Below, one piece after another: positions 1-10,464 of a stretch of DNA of 64,000 nt. The stretch is from positions 71,292,113 to 71,356,112 of the forward strand of contig OZ034967.1 in assembly GCA_964030785.1 (NCBI GenBank), read 5' to 3'. The stretch's first letter is position 1. Every line of letters begins with the position of its first letter. The translations under genes and the position numbers were made by a program. Source of the stretch: Siderastrea siderea (Eukaryota; Cnidaria; Anthozoa; Scleractinia; Rhizangiidae). Below the pieces are notes generated by a model that saw only the letters and a program-made list of their open reading frames with translations, did no database searches and was not told where the DNA came from.

Positions 1-455
1 AAGTAACTCCTTAAGGCGGAGTTATATTTTTTGGAGTTATTTTCACTCCAAAAGGAGTTATTTTAACTCCAAAAAGGAGTTATACTATTCTTTAGGGGAG
101 TTAAGCTAACCCCTAATTTGGAGTTACTCTGTGGGAGTTATTATAAGTCCAATTTGGAGTTAAATTTAACTCTTTCTTGGAGTTAAATTCCAGTTTAACT
201 CTGCAAGGAGAGTTAAAATAACTCCTTTTCGGGGTCGTTTTGGAGGAGTTAGTATACCTCCCCTTAGGGAGTAACCGTGATGTGATTTTAACCCTCTAAC
301 AAGAGTTAAAATTACTATCTTTTGGGGATTATTTTCTTGGAGTTGTTTAAACTCCCTTCAGGGAGTAATTTTGGAGTGACTTTAACTCTGCAAAGGGAGT
401 TGATGTAACTCCTTTACTGGAGTCGTTTTAAGGGAGTTGGGATAACTCCCTAACG
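1..455. repeat. GGAGTTA/TAACTCC palindromic array, copy 1
   Basis: Dozens of GGAGTTA and TAACTCC heptamers alternate at intervals of about 15-30 bp, often as GGAGTTA-(A/T)n-TAACTCC pairs that would fold into short hairpins. The spacers are AT-rich and variable, so this is a degenerate palindromic minisatellite and not a fixed-length tandem repeat. It begins at the window edge and may extend further. A second array of the same motif lies at 3262-3632. Confidence 0.8.
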
Positions 456-1796
456 GAGTCATTACTTTGTTATTGTATTTTTTACTTTGCTGCAAGAGGT
501 TCATTTTATTTGGGGGGTTGGGGTTGAAGGCGGAGTTACCTAGAAACTGCATGGACTCACGTATCATTTCTATTGTAAACTTCGGTCACAATTTAATTAT
601 GAATGCATTTTTTTTTAATTTTGGAAATAAAGCAAAAGATATTGTGGTAATTTATCGACTGAAACCAAAAGTTTTGTAGTTCCTGTCTAAAGTGGTATAA
701 ATTATAATTAAAAAGCCCAAAACCAATGCGCCTGCATTCAGTGGTCAGCAGTTGTCATTTGAGTCATGTGACCTTTGTAACATCAGCGCAGGCGCCATTT
801 TGAAAGTAAGCGGTTGCTCGACGGTTCCAACGTTCATTTGGCGAGCATTTTTGCGTAGTTTGAGGACAAAAAAGCATCTCTCAAGTTAAACAAGCGCGGA
901 CAATTGTATACGTACCTTTTGGATTATTACGTGCCAAGAAATGTTTTGGAGCCTTGCATGTGGAGTTTTGGATCAAAATGAACAAATGAAATCGACGTTG
1001 TGAGCAACAGTGGATCAGTTAGCAAAAAATGGGGACGTTTTGCCGGTAAGCGTTTGCTTGTAACTTCAACTTACTCTTAGCCTAAAATGTTTGCTTCGAT
1101 TTCGTCATTCAAAGGAAAAGTTACTATCTAGGAAGGGAAATACAAACAATTATCGGGGTATAGAGCTCGAGGGCGAGTAACGATGGCCGATCAAATTGAA
1201 TGTCAGTTACAGCTGTATGGCTGCGACTTCAGTTATTTTGACACTGTTTAGTTGCAGTAATTGTTAGCGATATAAAGTCTGGGGATTGCCATTGAAAACT
1301 GTAGTATTTAAATATAGAAAGTTCAACAATCCTGTAGCGGAAATATTCTTGTTTGAAAGATATTATTGGAGGTAAACAATCTTAAATGACCTTCGTGATT
1401 TAAGCTTTTTTTACTCGATGCTCCGCTGTCTGTCAAAACTAATTTACATTGCAAGAAAAACTGTGAATGACATCATTGTGTTTTTGTAACAATGATTTAT
1501 AGGCTGTTAGAAACTATGTTGCCGTTGACTATATTTAAGGGCCTGTTTCTTTGCAGATGTCAAGCACTTGAGAAATTGGATGATACCAAGTTTGCCTAAA
1601 AATTCTTTCATTTTATTTTTTAATTTGTTATGGTGGTCATTTAAGAATTAAGCCTTTACATGTAGGTGCAAGTTCAAGCAGCCAATTTTGAGTTTTAGCG
1701 GATATCAATTCAAGAAAGCTGTGTTGGTAATATGATGAATAATGTTACCAGTCCTTAAGAGATAACACTTTATGAAAATTAAGATTTAAGTCGGTT
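456..1796. other. intergenic; possible promoter near 720-1050
   Basis: No convincing coding region. Around 720-1045 the base composition becomes less AT-rich. It contains a GCGCCATTTTG motif, the reverse complement of a YY1-type CAAAATGGCGC site, near 790. A short ATG-led stretch at about 1029 is followed by a GTAAGC donor-like site. This could be a decayed promoter and first exon, but no downstream exon was found. The remainder shows nothing recognisable. Confidence 0.3.
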
Positions 1797-1815
1797 TTTA
1801 TTTGTAAAAGGTTTG

Positions 1816-2039
1816 AACCCATAAGTCGCATCATAAGTTGGTGAAGTATGATCGTCCAGGTGAGTGTAGTTCTGAGAAGGACTGTTTGTGGTGACATTGA
1901 CTGATGTTTGGACAGCCTGAGTGGAAGTCATCATTAGAGACAAGTCACTTGACTCTAATGATGTCAGTCAATGTCACCACAAACAGTCCTTCTCAGGACT
2001 ACACTCACCTGGACGATCATACTTCACCGACTTATGGTT
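1816..2039. repeat. fold-back (inverted-repeat) element with ribozyme-like centre
   Basis: A near-perfect inverted repeat centred at about 1949. The left arm (1818-1948) contains GTGAAGTATGATCGTCCAGG and GGACTGTTTGTGGTGAC; the right arm (1949-2039) is its reverse complement. The left arm has about 25-30 extra bases near 1905-1935. Read on the minus strand, these contain ATGATGA...GTCCAAAC, close to a hammerhead core CUGANGA...GAAAC but with mutated bases. The sequence resembles terminal parts of ribozyme-bearing Penelope-like elements seen in cnidarians. That link is inference. Confidence 0.75.
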
Positions 2040-2640
2040 ATAATTTTAAAGAAAAGATAGAGTTGTGTTGAAACTAACATAAATTGAATTTTGGTATATT
2101 CTCATTTGAACTTCAACTTTCTTCTAATTTGAATTCATAAAATTTTGACTTTCCCTCCTGGGAAGATTGTTCATCATTTGGCTCCTGACTGGTGTTCGTC
2201 CAATGAAGATTTGAAAGAATTAATTTTAAAAAAGGCTTTATTTGATTGAATCTACCAAAATTCACATGGGTGATCATGAGATTGGTAACCACTGTAGCTG
2301 ATATTTTGTTCATGTCACAAGGGGCAAAACTGAAATCTGTAACCATGCATTTTCTGCAGATTAATAATTGGAGGTGATATAGAATATTGGTGTTTCTGAA
2401 GGAATATTTCACAAAATTATTGTACCCTATTTGTTGCAACCTTACTTATAAAGTTCTTTACGCTCCATACATGCATGCCGCAGCCGGAGGTAGTAATATT
2501 GAAGAACAAACACATTAATTTATGAGGTTTTTTCGAAATATAAAAAACAGAAAAATTTTAAGAGAATTGTTAATATATATTTTAAAATCATGTTTTAATT
2601 ACACATCACTTGTATTTTCTTTATTTTCATTTTATAAACA

Positions 2641-2806
2641 TACAGTTGAACCTTTAATTAAGCAGCCACCCACAATTAAGCATCCAGTTGTCATCCAGGG
2701 TCCTTCTATTGTTTTTTACCTCTATTAAGCAGCCAAACCCTATTAAACGGCCACTATCCACTTCCTCGAGGGTGGCCACTTATTACTGGTTAGGGGTTCA
2801 ACTGTA
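2641..2806. mobile_element. pogo/Tigger-like MITE with TA target duplication
   Basis: Begins TACAGTTGAACC and ends GGTTCAACTGTA, giving 10-bp terminal inverted repeats flanked by TA dinucleotides. Inside are several variants of TTAAGCAGCCA / TTAAACGGCCAC on both strands. TA target duplication with CAGT-starting termini is characteristic of Tc1/mariner-pogo derived MITEs. There is no coding capacity. Confidence 0.7.
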
Positions 2807-3261
2807 ATTGCAATATTGTCGTCTTATACAAATGAAAACAAAAAGAGAAAAGGAAAAATCCAAATAGGAGTAAATTAGGAATGCTAACTTAATTCACTGA
2901 GGTCTGTACAGTGGCCAATTTTCCTTGCATCAACTCAACTGATACAAAAAAGTATTACGCTGGAGTGTAAAAGTGCTTTAAGAACTATTTATGTCTGACA
3001 ATCTTCGTGAATGTAATTTGCATGGCTAATTATTTCCTACTTAGTTTCTTTCTTTTCTCTTTTTTTATTGTTATTCAGTTAGGTGTAGATATAATTATGT
3101 TGTCCTTCAAATTTACATTTATTTAATTTTACCGTTAATTCAAAGTCTTTAAGAAACTGTTGTTCATATAAGAAAATGAAATATGATTGAATTAAAAATG
3201 TTACAACTTTCGTAGTAAAAGTCAATTTGTGTGATGTTGCTTTAAAAACTAAATAGAGTGA
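2807..3261. other. AT-rich intergenic, nothing recognised
   Basis: No open frame of note, no splice-consistent exon and no clear repeat. It lies between the MITE and the second GGAGTTA array. Confidence 0.5.
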
Positions 3262-3632
3262 ATATGCTGGAGTTACTTTACTCCAATATCAGAGTTACTA
3301 CAACTCTGATTACAGAGTTAAAATAACTCTAGTCTTTGATCGAGCGGAGTTAAAGTGACTCCCATGTTGGAGCTATTACAACTCCAGAATTGGAGTTAAA
3401 ACTCCAAAAAGGAGTTATTTTTAACCTAAAGTTTTTACTCCATTTTTGGAGTTATAGCAACTCTCATATGGAGTTTAAATAACTCCTTTTGTAGAGTGAA
3501 AGTGACTCCCCTACTAGAGTTATTGTAAACCCTAAACTGGAGTTAAATTAGGGAGTTAAAATAACCCCCCAAAAGGGGTATTTTTAACCTAAAATTTTAA
3601 CTCCATTTTTGGAGTTAAAATAACTCTTTGAA
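3262..3632. repeat. GGAGTTA/TAACTCC palindromic array, copy 2
   Basis: Same motif vocabulary as 1-455: GGAGTTA and TAACTCC heptamers, mostly 20-35 bp apart, with hairpin pairs such as TTGGAGTTAAAACTCCAA at about 3395. Two short sentences recur within the array (TTTTTAACCTAAA.TTTTAACTCC at about 3420 and 3585), showing local duplication. The two arrays bracket 2.8 kb of other DNA. Confidence 0.8.
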
Positions 3633-4063
3633 AATTACTGTGTGCGTGAAGTTTAAGGAGACTTGCAACTTACACTATGGAGGACAATCTTCAATTTCTT
3701 CCCTACTACACAAAGCTGTAAACATATATTTTTTTTTGCGTTGGTCTCCATTTCTACAATGGCAATAAAAGCGTATATATATCCCTTCATTCTAAACGAT
3801 GCCAATTTTCTCAAAAACTTGTTGGATAATTAAAACGAAACTTCACTTTCTGTAGGGAAAGTAAGTAAAGAATCCGGTTTTACGGGGATATTTTTTTTCC
3901 AAATTTCCTGACACACGTCAGTCATGAACCAAAATGAAAAGAAACAAATCAAATGTAGTAGACTATTTTTCGCAAGTTTCTTACCCACGCTGTTGACTGT
4001 CGACCTACAATTAACTTGTCAGTAATAATAGCACTATGCCAGTCCTGCTATCTATGTACGTAC

Positions 4064-4176
4064 CTCATATCTCTATTTTTCTTTATCACAGCACAAACTA
4101 AAGAGTTTCCAACGATGCTTGTAATGATGAGTATGAAAGTTACTGTTGTTATGGCAACGTCAGCTGATTCAGGCAT
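4064..4176 (-). pseudogene. orphan first exon of a rhodopsin-class GPCR
   Basis: On the minus strand an ATG (4174-4176) opens 37 codons plus two bases, ending exactly at GATATGAG|GTACGT, a good splice donor. The peptide starts MPESADVAITT and continues into TM1 with the GNSLVCAVI motif, ending KKNRDM. Length (113 nt), phase and sequence match exon 1 of the two complete GPCR genes at 29112-33507 (113 nt) and 45522-48961 (110 nt). No exon 2-4 was found between here and base 1. Either the rest lies beyond the window edge or this is a detached duplicate; the exon itself has no lesion. Confidence 0.6.
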
Positions 4177-5914
4177 GGCTAAAGATGAAAAAGTGTAGAT
4201 ATATAGATGAGATTACAAGGCGGCGCGAAGATTGATGAAGTTTATTTTTGAGTGGTAAAAACAATATTTTACGAGAGAGCGCAGCGAGTGAGTAGATATT
4301 GCTTTTTACTACGATTAAATAAAATTCATTTCTTCCAGCCGCCGTGTTATTTTCTTTTTTATTATATCGACAGTATTGTAAGCACAAATTTTATCGCAAA
4401 CTGTTGCCAGTTTAGCGGCAGGAACGTCTAGTAGTTGTTTCCTTTCATCTTCACTTGCAAGAACTCTTTGAATAATTTTAAGTCATACGAAGTTCGTCGG
4501 CTTCAGTGAACCTCACGAATCTTTTGATCGCCATTTTTTTCTGCTGGCGTTAAGGAAACTTTGGACACACAGCAGTGTAAAAGCAGCGAATGACGTCATC
4601 GATATCCTTATTTGTGAGGATATGGAAAATACATCACTCGAGTTCTGGATGTGGAGCTAGAACTCGGACGCAGTTGGATACGTTTTATCTGCTAGATAAT
4701 GATTTACATGAACTGAAGAGAGATGTAACAGTTTTCGGTCTTTGAACCCTCGGAAAAGAAGGTGTCCTGCACTTGCCTGTGATTCTTCGACTTGAAGTTA
4801 GCGTCGAAAGTATTTGAAGTAACTGAAGAAACCGGTTATACATGTACAATAAAATGTTTCGGATTTAGAGGTTTTCGGATACAAAGTGTTCAGTTTCAGT
4901 TCTCGGATTTAGAATACTGGGATTCGTGACGCAACCTGGATAGTTTTGACCCCACTGAGATTCGTCCTGTTGTATGTAAACTCGAAAACAAATCCAGTAC
5001 CAATAGCTACCAAATTTGCCACGAATCCGGTAAATTTTGATTTTGTGTAAACTTTAGTTTAGTGTTTGTAAGAATCAGCCTTTTACAAAACTACTTGTAT
5101 TGTACATATTCCAGTTTCATACCAAGTTAAACTGGTTTCAGTATATAACGTAAAACCGGTCGACACCGCAAATTTAGTTATTTCTGCCAAAAAGCATGGT
5201 GAAAATTTCCATCAAGCAGAGTGAGAGGCAATGAGCTATCTGTCCTTCTCATACATCGACTGTAATACCCTTCCATGAAAGCTGCGCATTTTTGACTTTA
5301 TAATCAGAGATACCAATAAATTAAAATTATCTGAATAAAATGACACTCGAATTTTTGTTTTGAGTTCCCCTGCAAGAGAAGTTGCGGCTTAAAACTTTGC
5401 AGCTCCTAGCTTATCTTTAAACGCCATAAGTCGCGCTTTTGCAAAATTGGGTGCACTTTATCCTTATTTAGAAACTGCCATGTCAAGCATTAGTTTTTCT
5501 CAGTTTTGTTTCACGTTTTAAAAGTAATTGATCGAAAATATTTGTGTAAAAAGCATCTAAAATCTTACAGCCAATTTTTGGATCCAGTTCCATTTTCCAT
5601 TTACCTTTAGTTATTCTTACGGTAGCTACATGACAATGATTTCGCAACTAATTTTGAAATAGCAATAGTCTGCAGCAAATTTCATCGGAAAACGCTTTCT
5701 TTAAACCAAAGTGGCCTTTCTACATTGTTCAATAATGATTAGTTGTGGAACATAAATGACAGCTGATAACTGCAATATTTACAGTAACAAAAACATTGAC
5801 ACTTGGTCTTTATTGAGAAATTAAAATCTAGCTTAAAGATAATCATGCCTAAGAGAAACTAGGTTTTACCCTGGTACACAACTTGGTGCATTGTTATGGA
5901 ATTTACAAGAGGTT
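4177..5914. other. intergenic, nothing recognised
   Basis: About 1.7 kb without a supportable gene. The part just upstream of the orphan GPCR exon (4177-4500) would be its 5' region, but no clear promoter element is visible. The rest is AT-rich single-copy-looking DNA. Confidence 0.4.
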
Positions 5915-8470
5915 CCGAGGTTACTAAAAAGTTCAACTCCCAGTTTCAGAAGCTTTTTATTTTTTCGTTGTTTATATTTGATTCATGTGCATAATGAAAA
6001 TGTTGAAGATCAGCCGGATAGTAGCTCAAAGGTTACATTCCACGTACCGCTTAATAAAAAAAAAGGCTGATAACATTCAAGAAATGAGTTTACTGAAAAA
6101 CACTTTTGATAACAAAGTATTGACGAACGAAAGCAATGCAGTGCAGAGGGGGAATTTGTATTCCAAATTTGCTGCCCATCAAGAATACGAATTATAAATT
6201 GCCAAACTTTTTTCCGTATACATTCAATTTCTTGTTTTTGACTTTTTCTAAAACATAATCTTAAAACAGAGAAGAATTTGGCATTTATTTTGTTTTTTCT
6301 TTATAGAAAAGAGTGGAAAGGTTACTAGCTTGTTCTTTTTAAAGAAGACGAAAGGGAACTCAAAACACTTTTCGGTAGAGCGACATTGACTGAATCGTAA
6401 ATAATTAATTGCAGGTTTTTTTGTAAAAATATAGAAACGTTTTTGTGCCGTTTGCTTGACCAAAAAAGGAATATCCTCTGAGCGAGACATCACTCGAATT
6501 GTCGTTCTGACTTCCTCCTAGAAAAGGCCCCAGATTAAGGCCTTTAAAAGGGCCAAGTTAAGCTTTTGCTAAACTGGATCCTTTTTATTTAGCTAACTTA
6601 CCAAGCGTCAGCCTTTTCTTAGACTTCCACCACGTTTTAAAATAATTGACCGAAAAAGTGAGTCTTATGCTACCGGAGGATGAACAATTCAACTAATTTT
6701 TGGATTCTATTCCATTTTTCATTTTATCTTTAATAAATCTCACGGAAGGTACATTGCAAATGATTTCACCAGTGATTTTTCTTAAGTGACAATTGGCTGT
6801 TAAACATTTTGGCAGCGAAAGTATTCGCTTAAGCCTAATTATTGTCATCATTATCAAGCTGCATGCAGCTTTCCTCACTAATATTTAAGCCACCGAAATG
6901 TTGAAACTAAGCGAGAATTACCACAAATATGACATTAGTCACGACGCCCAACAAGTAAAATTTCCAGTAAGATTTGACAACTAAACAAATTGCAATAACT
7001 TCGAAGCAATATTTTTGGTAAACGGTTAGAAAGGAACCTTTGCTTCGGGAATAAAAAGACATTTTTTACTTCAGAATGAATTATGCTGCCACAGGGTTTA
7101 TACAGCCTTCACCGTACATATCGGCTAGAATTAATAGTACGGAACTTGACCAAACTGATAAAAAAAAAAACATTCGAATCTTTGCCATCCTTTTTTCGTT
7201 CGTAATTGTATTGTTTTGCATAACTTACCTTATTGAGAATAGCTTTGCAGTGGCTCCAGATCAAAAGAGGGAACAAAGCATCTGCATCAAGTAACAGGAC
7301 AACAAAGTGTTCTTCTGCGTTGTTGAATAACGATGAGTTGTGAAAAATAATCTACAGCTCCACAACTATAATATTAACGATTAAAAACACAAATTTGTCA
7401 CTCGATTATATTCAAACCTGAAAGAGCCTATACAATATTTTTTTCTTATAACGTTTCCGCTGCAATGTTTAAACCTGTTTACAATTTTTGCAATGACAAT
7501 ATTAAATGTTAATTTTATAGCATCATAAAACGATATCTGTTGTTAAAGATGGCATGTTCCATGGAAATTTTTACGACAGCAAAGTTATAAAATGCGTTAT
7601 TTATAGGTCAACCACTTAACTGCCGTCTACTGCATTATTTACAATTTACAGGTTGGAGTTAATGTATGAGTCTCGACAATTTTGCAAATTGGCCCAGAAA
7701 CAGAACATCACCTTTCTAACCATCAACACGGGCAGTTGATGGATTTCAGTCAATCATCGGAGATACCGGTAGGTTTTGACCAAAACTACTCAGTGAGTAA
7801 TGAATTATTTCCAACGAAATTGATTCTTAAAAATACATTTTATTTAGTTTAGGAGGAAAAAAAGTAAAAATGTACATCTCTCTTGACTGCTTAAAATTAA
7901 AAAGGAAACATTTTCGATAACATAAACAACAAAAATTTATAAGGCCTAATCAAGAAATTCAAGCACGAAGCACAAGGATCAAAACATGTGTTTGCACCTG
8001 CGTTTCTCAGTGTTTGTATTCACTCTGGTGCGTGTGGTCGTGCTTGCGCTGTAATACAGTGTTTCAAAAATCCTCCAGTGCCCTTTTTTAGTTGCATGGT
8101 TATAGATTTTAAACGGGATGAGTTTTTATTGTTTTGCTCCTTGTTGCAACCAGACACTCACGGAAACGATTTTGACAACGATTAGTTTTGCGAATTTTGT
8201 TTTTCGGCTCGGACAAAAGAACCATCCATACCAGCACTGGAAAGGGCGTTTTAGATTTGACGAAACCTGAAAAAAAAAAACAACAACAACAACAAAAAAA
8301 AACCCTGTGCAAAACCTGTAAAATTGAGCGTTGCATCATGCCTAGAAGGAAAGATTTGGTCGCGAATTTTGAAAGTGTTGAGGATGGGCTTACTAATTTG
8401 TATACAATTACCCCTACTGCCACACAACGATCAAGCTGTTATACAAGCTCACAAGTGGAAAATCGATTTC
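5915..8470 (+). repeat. segmental duplication, copy 1
   Basis: Colinear with 10465-13360 in the same orientation. Shared landmarks in order: a GTTACTAAAAA-GTT-AACTCCCAGTTTCAG start; TTGATTCATGTGCA; GAAAGCAATGCAGTGCAGAG; a segment around 7060-7300 matched at 11830-12060; ATGGCATGTTCCATGGAAAT; AACACGGGCAGTTGAT; and GCATCATGCCTAGAAGGAAAG near the end. Both copies contain many small indels, so the duplication is old. A minus-strand exon-like stretch at about 7240-7310 (peptide LLLDADALFPLLIWSHCKAI, then a GTAAGT donor) has a conserved counterpart in copy 2, but I do not recognise the protein. Confidence 0.8.
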
Positions 8471-9539
8471 ACTCATATTTTGCTCATAGATAGGCCCTAG
8501 TGAGAAACTAAACGGGCTGTAGTTAGTTTTTGCAAATACGGCTTCCTTTGGTGAGAATGCGAGAAAAACAATTTTGGCACAGTTGCCCTCAAAATCCACT
8601 TCCGGTGAAACGCAATTTTCCCAAAATTTAATCTGCTCGCATATCAAACCAGGACTAGATACGAAACCTCAAATATCATGAGTGGTTTTCCTAAGTCCTC
8701 TTGTACTGATTAACGAGGAAATTTGTAAAATCTAAGTTAGTTTTACGCCCGTAACAGATCTAGAACAACACACTATAATTGAAAGTTTTTTGCAGCCAAG
8801 TTTTAGCTCTAAAATATGGCAAATTTTCCCTATGGGTGAAAATAACTTTCTGTGGCTTGTTTATACACTGCTTTATCAGAATATTAAAACAAATCCTTGG
8901 GTAAATCGTTTTAAGAGACCCTCAGGGCCTCGAGTTCAACCCCACTTTCGTCGAAAATATGGCTTTCGCATTGTAAATAATAGCGATGTCACCGCTAGTC
9001 ATTGACACTTACGACAGTTAAAAGGAACACTAGAAACATAATTTAGAGACAGAAATAAGAAAATGTTTAGGTAAAATTTCTCTTGAAAGGCATTTCTTTT
9101 CCTCTTGCCTACCCTTCTCAGTTTTTCGATACTCGTAAGTAAATGTTTGTGCCTGCGACGGCGAGTTTGAGAAATTATAGTTGAGATCGTCAAATGACCC
9201 GTGCTGAAAGGGAACTGCAAGCCTCTCTAAACCAAAAATACACTTAACCAAAAGTAAATATGTTTGTTTTAAAATATGTATTTGCTAGACAACGCGGAAA
9301 CTATAAATAAGAGTTACGTGACCTACAGTACTGTGAGTCAGTCATCGGAAGTGTTACTGGAGAACGTTTGAAGTCCTCGGTATGAAGAGCGATTTTTCAG
9401 CCCAGTAATAATGTAATGTATGGAAAAGAACCTCGATATAAGGAACCTATTTCCCCAGTCCCTTGGTACTCCGTTAAATCGAGGGTCCACTGTACCCTGG
9501 AACACGGTCCAGGAGTTTCAGGGTCTAAATTTAGGACGG
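8471..9539. other. intergenic between duplicated blocks
   Basis: No supportable gene. An 'AACCTCGATATAAGGAACC ... AAATCGAGGGTCCACTGTA' stretch at about 9428-9495 looks like half of a pogo-type MITE. The rest is unassigned. Confidence 0.4.
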
Positions 9540-10330
9540 CACTTTCTGGAAGTCAGCTTTTAATGCAATCATAGACAAACACGCTCCTCTACGTCAACAA
9601 CACCTCGGCTCTAACCCTCTTCCTGGATACACCCCCAAATAAAGCAAAGTATAGATGATCGAGATTAGCACATAAGGCAGGCTATTAAATACGGCTCTCA
9701 GGTCCATTGGGAACTCTATCAGAAAGCTGGAAATAAGGTCATCATTGAATTCTGCAAAGCTGAATCCAAGTACTTTCGGGCTAAAATTGAAGGTTGCCAC
9801 AGTACAAATAATCCAAAGAAAACTTGGAAACTGATTATTCATCTTTTAGGTAGAAAGAATAAATCGCAGAGCATTCGTGAACTCTCGATAAAATGATGCT
9901 ATAATTTAATCCAAATGTGAGATGGGTGGCTTGAAAACATGGACAATGGAAATTTAACGAACTCCGTGTTTCTTGACATTAACAAAGCTTTCACCTCGAT
10001 CAATCACTCGATTTTGCTTGGGAAGATGGAGCTTTATGGGATCTCCAGTTTGGAACGCAAATGGCTTCGTTGCTACCTTCTCAATAGAACACAGGGTTGT
10101 TTGGTTAACTGTCTGATCTATACTCCTCAATTTGTCACCAATGGCGTCCCTCAAGGCTCCATTCTTGGGCCCTAATTGCCTTGAATTAACTACCCCAATG
10201 AAATACGCAGATGACACCAAAATATTTGCATCTTCTAGTGATTCAAATTTCATCATTAGAAGTCTGACAAACGATCTCGATAATGTCCTGCAATTGGTTA
10301 TCGGCTAATAAGCTACAGGCACATCCAGCT
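9540..10330 (+). pseudogene. decayed non-LTR retrotransposon (LINE) reverse transcriptase
   Basis: Fragments of a CR1/L2-style LINE reverse transcriptase, read on the plus strand in shifting frames. The upstream part near 9700-9890 (VHWELYQKAGNKV, then KIEGCHSTNNPKKTWKLI) corresponds to the linker before the RT domain. Then at 9939-10175 comes the RT core: VFLDINKAFTSINHSILLGK (motif A region), YGISSLERKWLRCYL, and GVPQGSILGP (motif B region). After GVPQGSILGP there is an in-frame stop, and the YADDT motif survives in another frame near 10204. Stops and frame changes mean it is dead. It sits between the two segmental-duplication copies. Confidence 0.85.
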
Positions 10331-10464
10331 AAAACAAAAACTTATGTTTTTTGGCTTGTTTATAACCTCAGTAATAATCAGTGATCTCCCTGTCTTTGGG
10401 AATGAACTTTATAACTAGTAAACTTTGCAAACAGAATTCTGTACTCGTTGTATGGAAAACAAAA

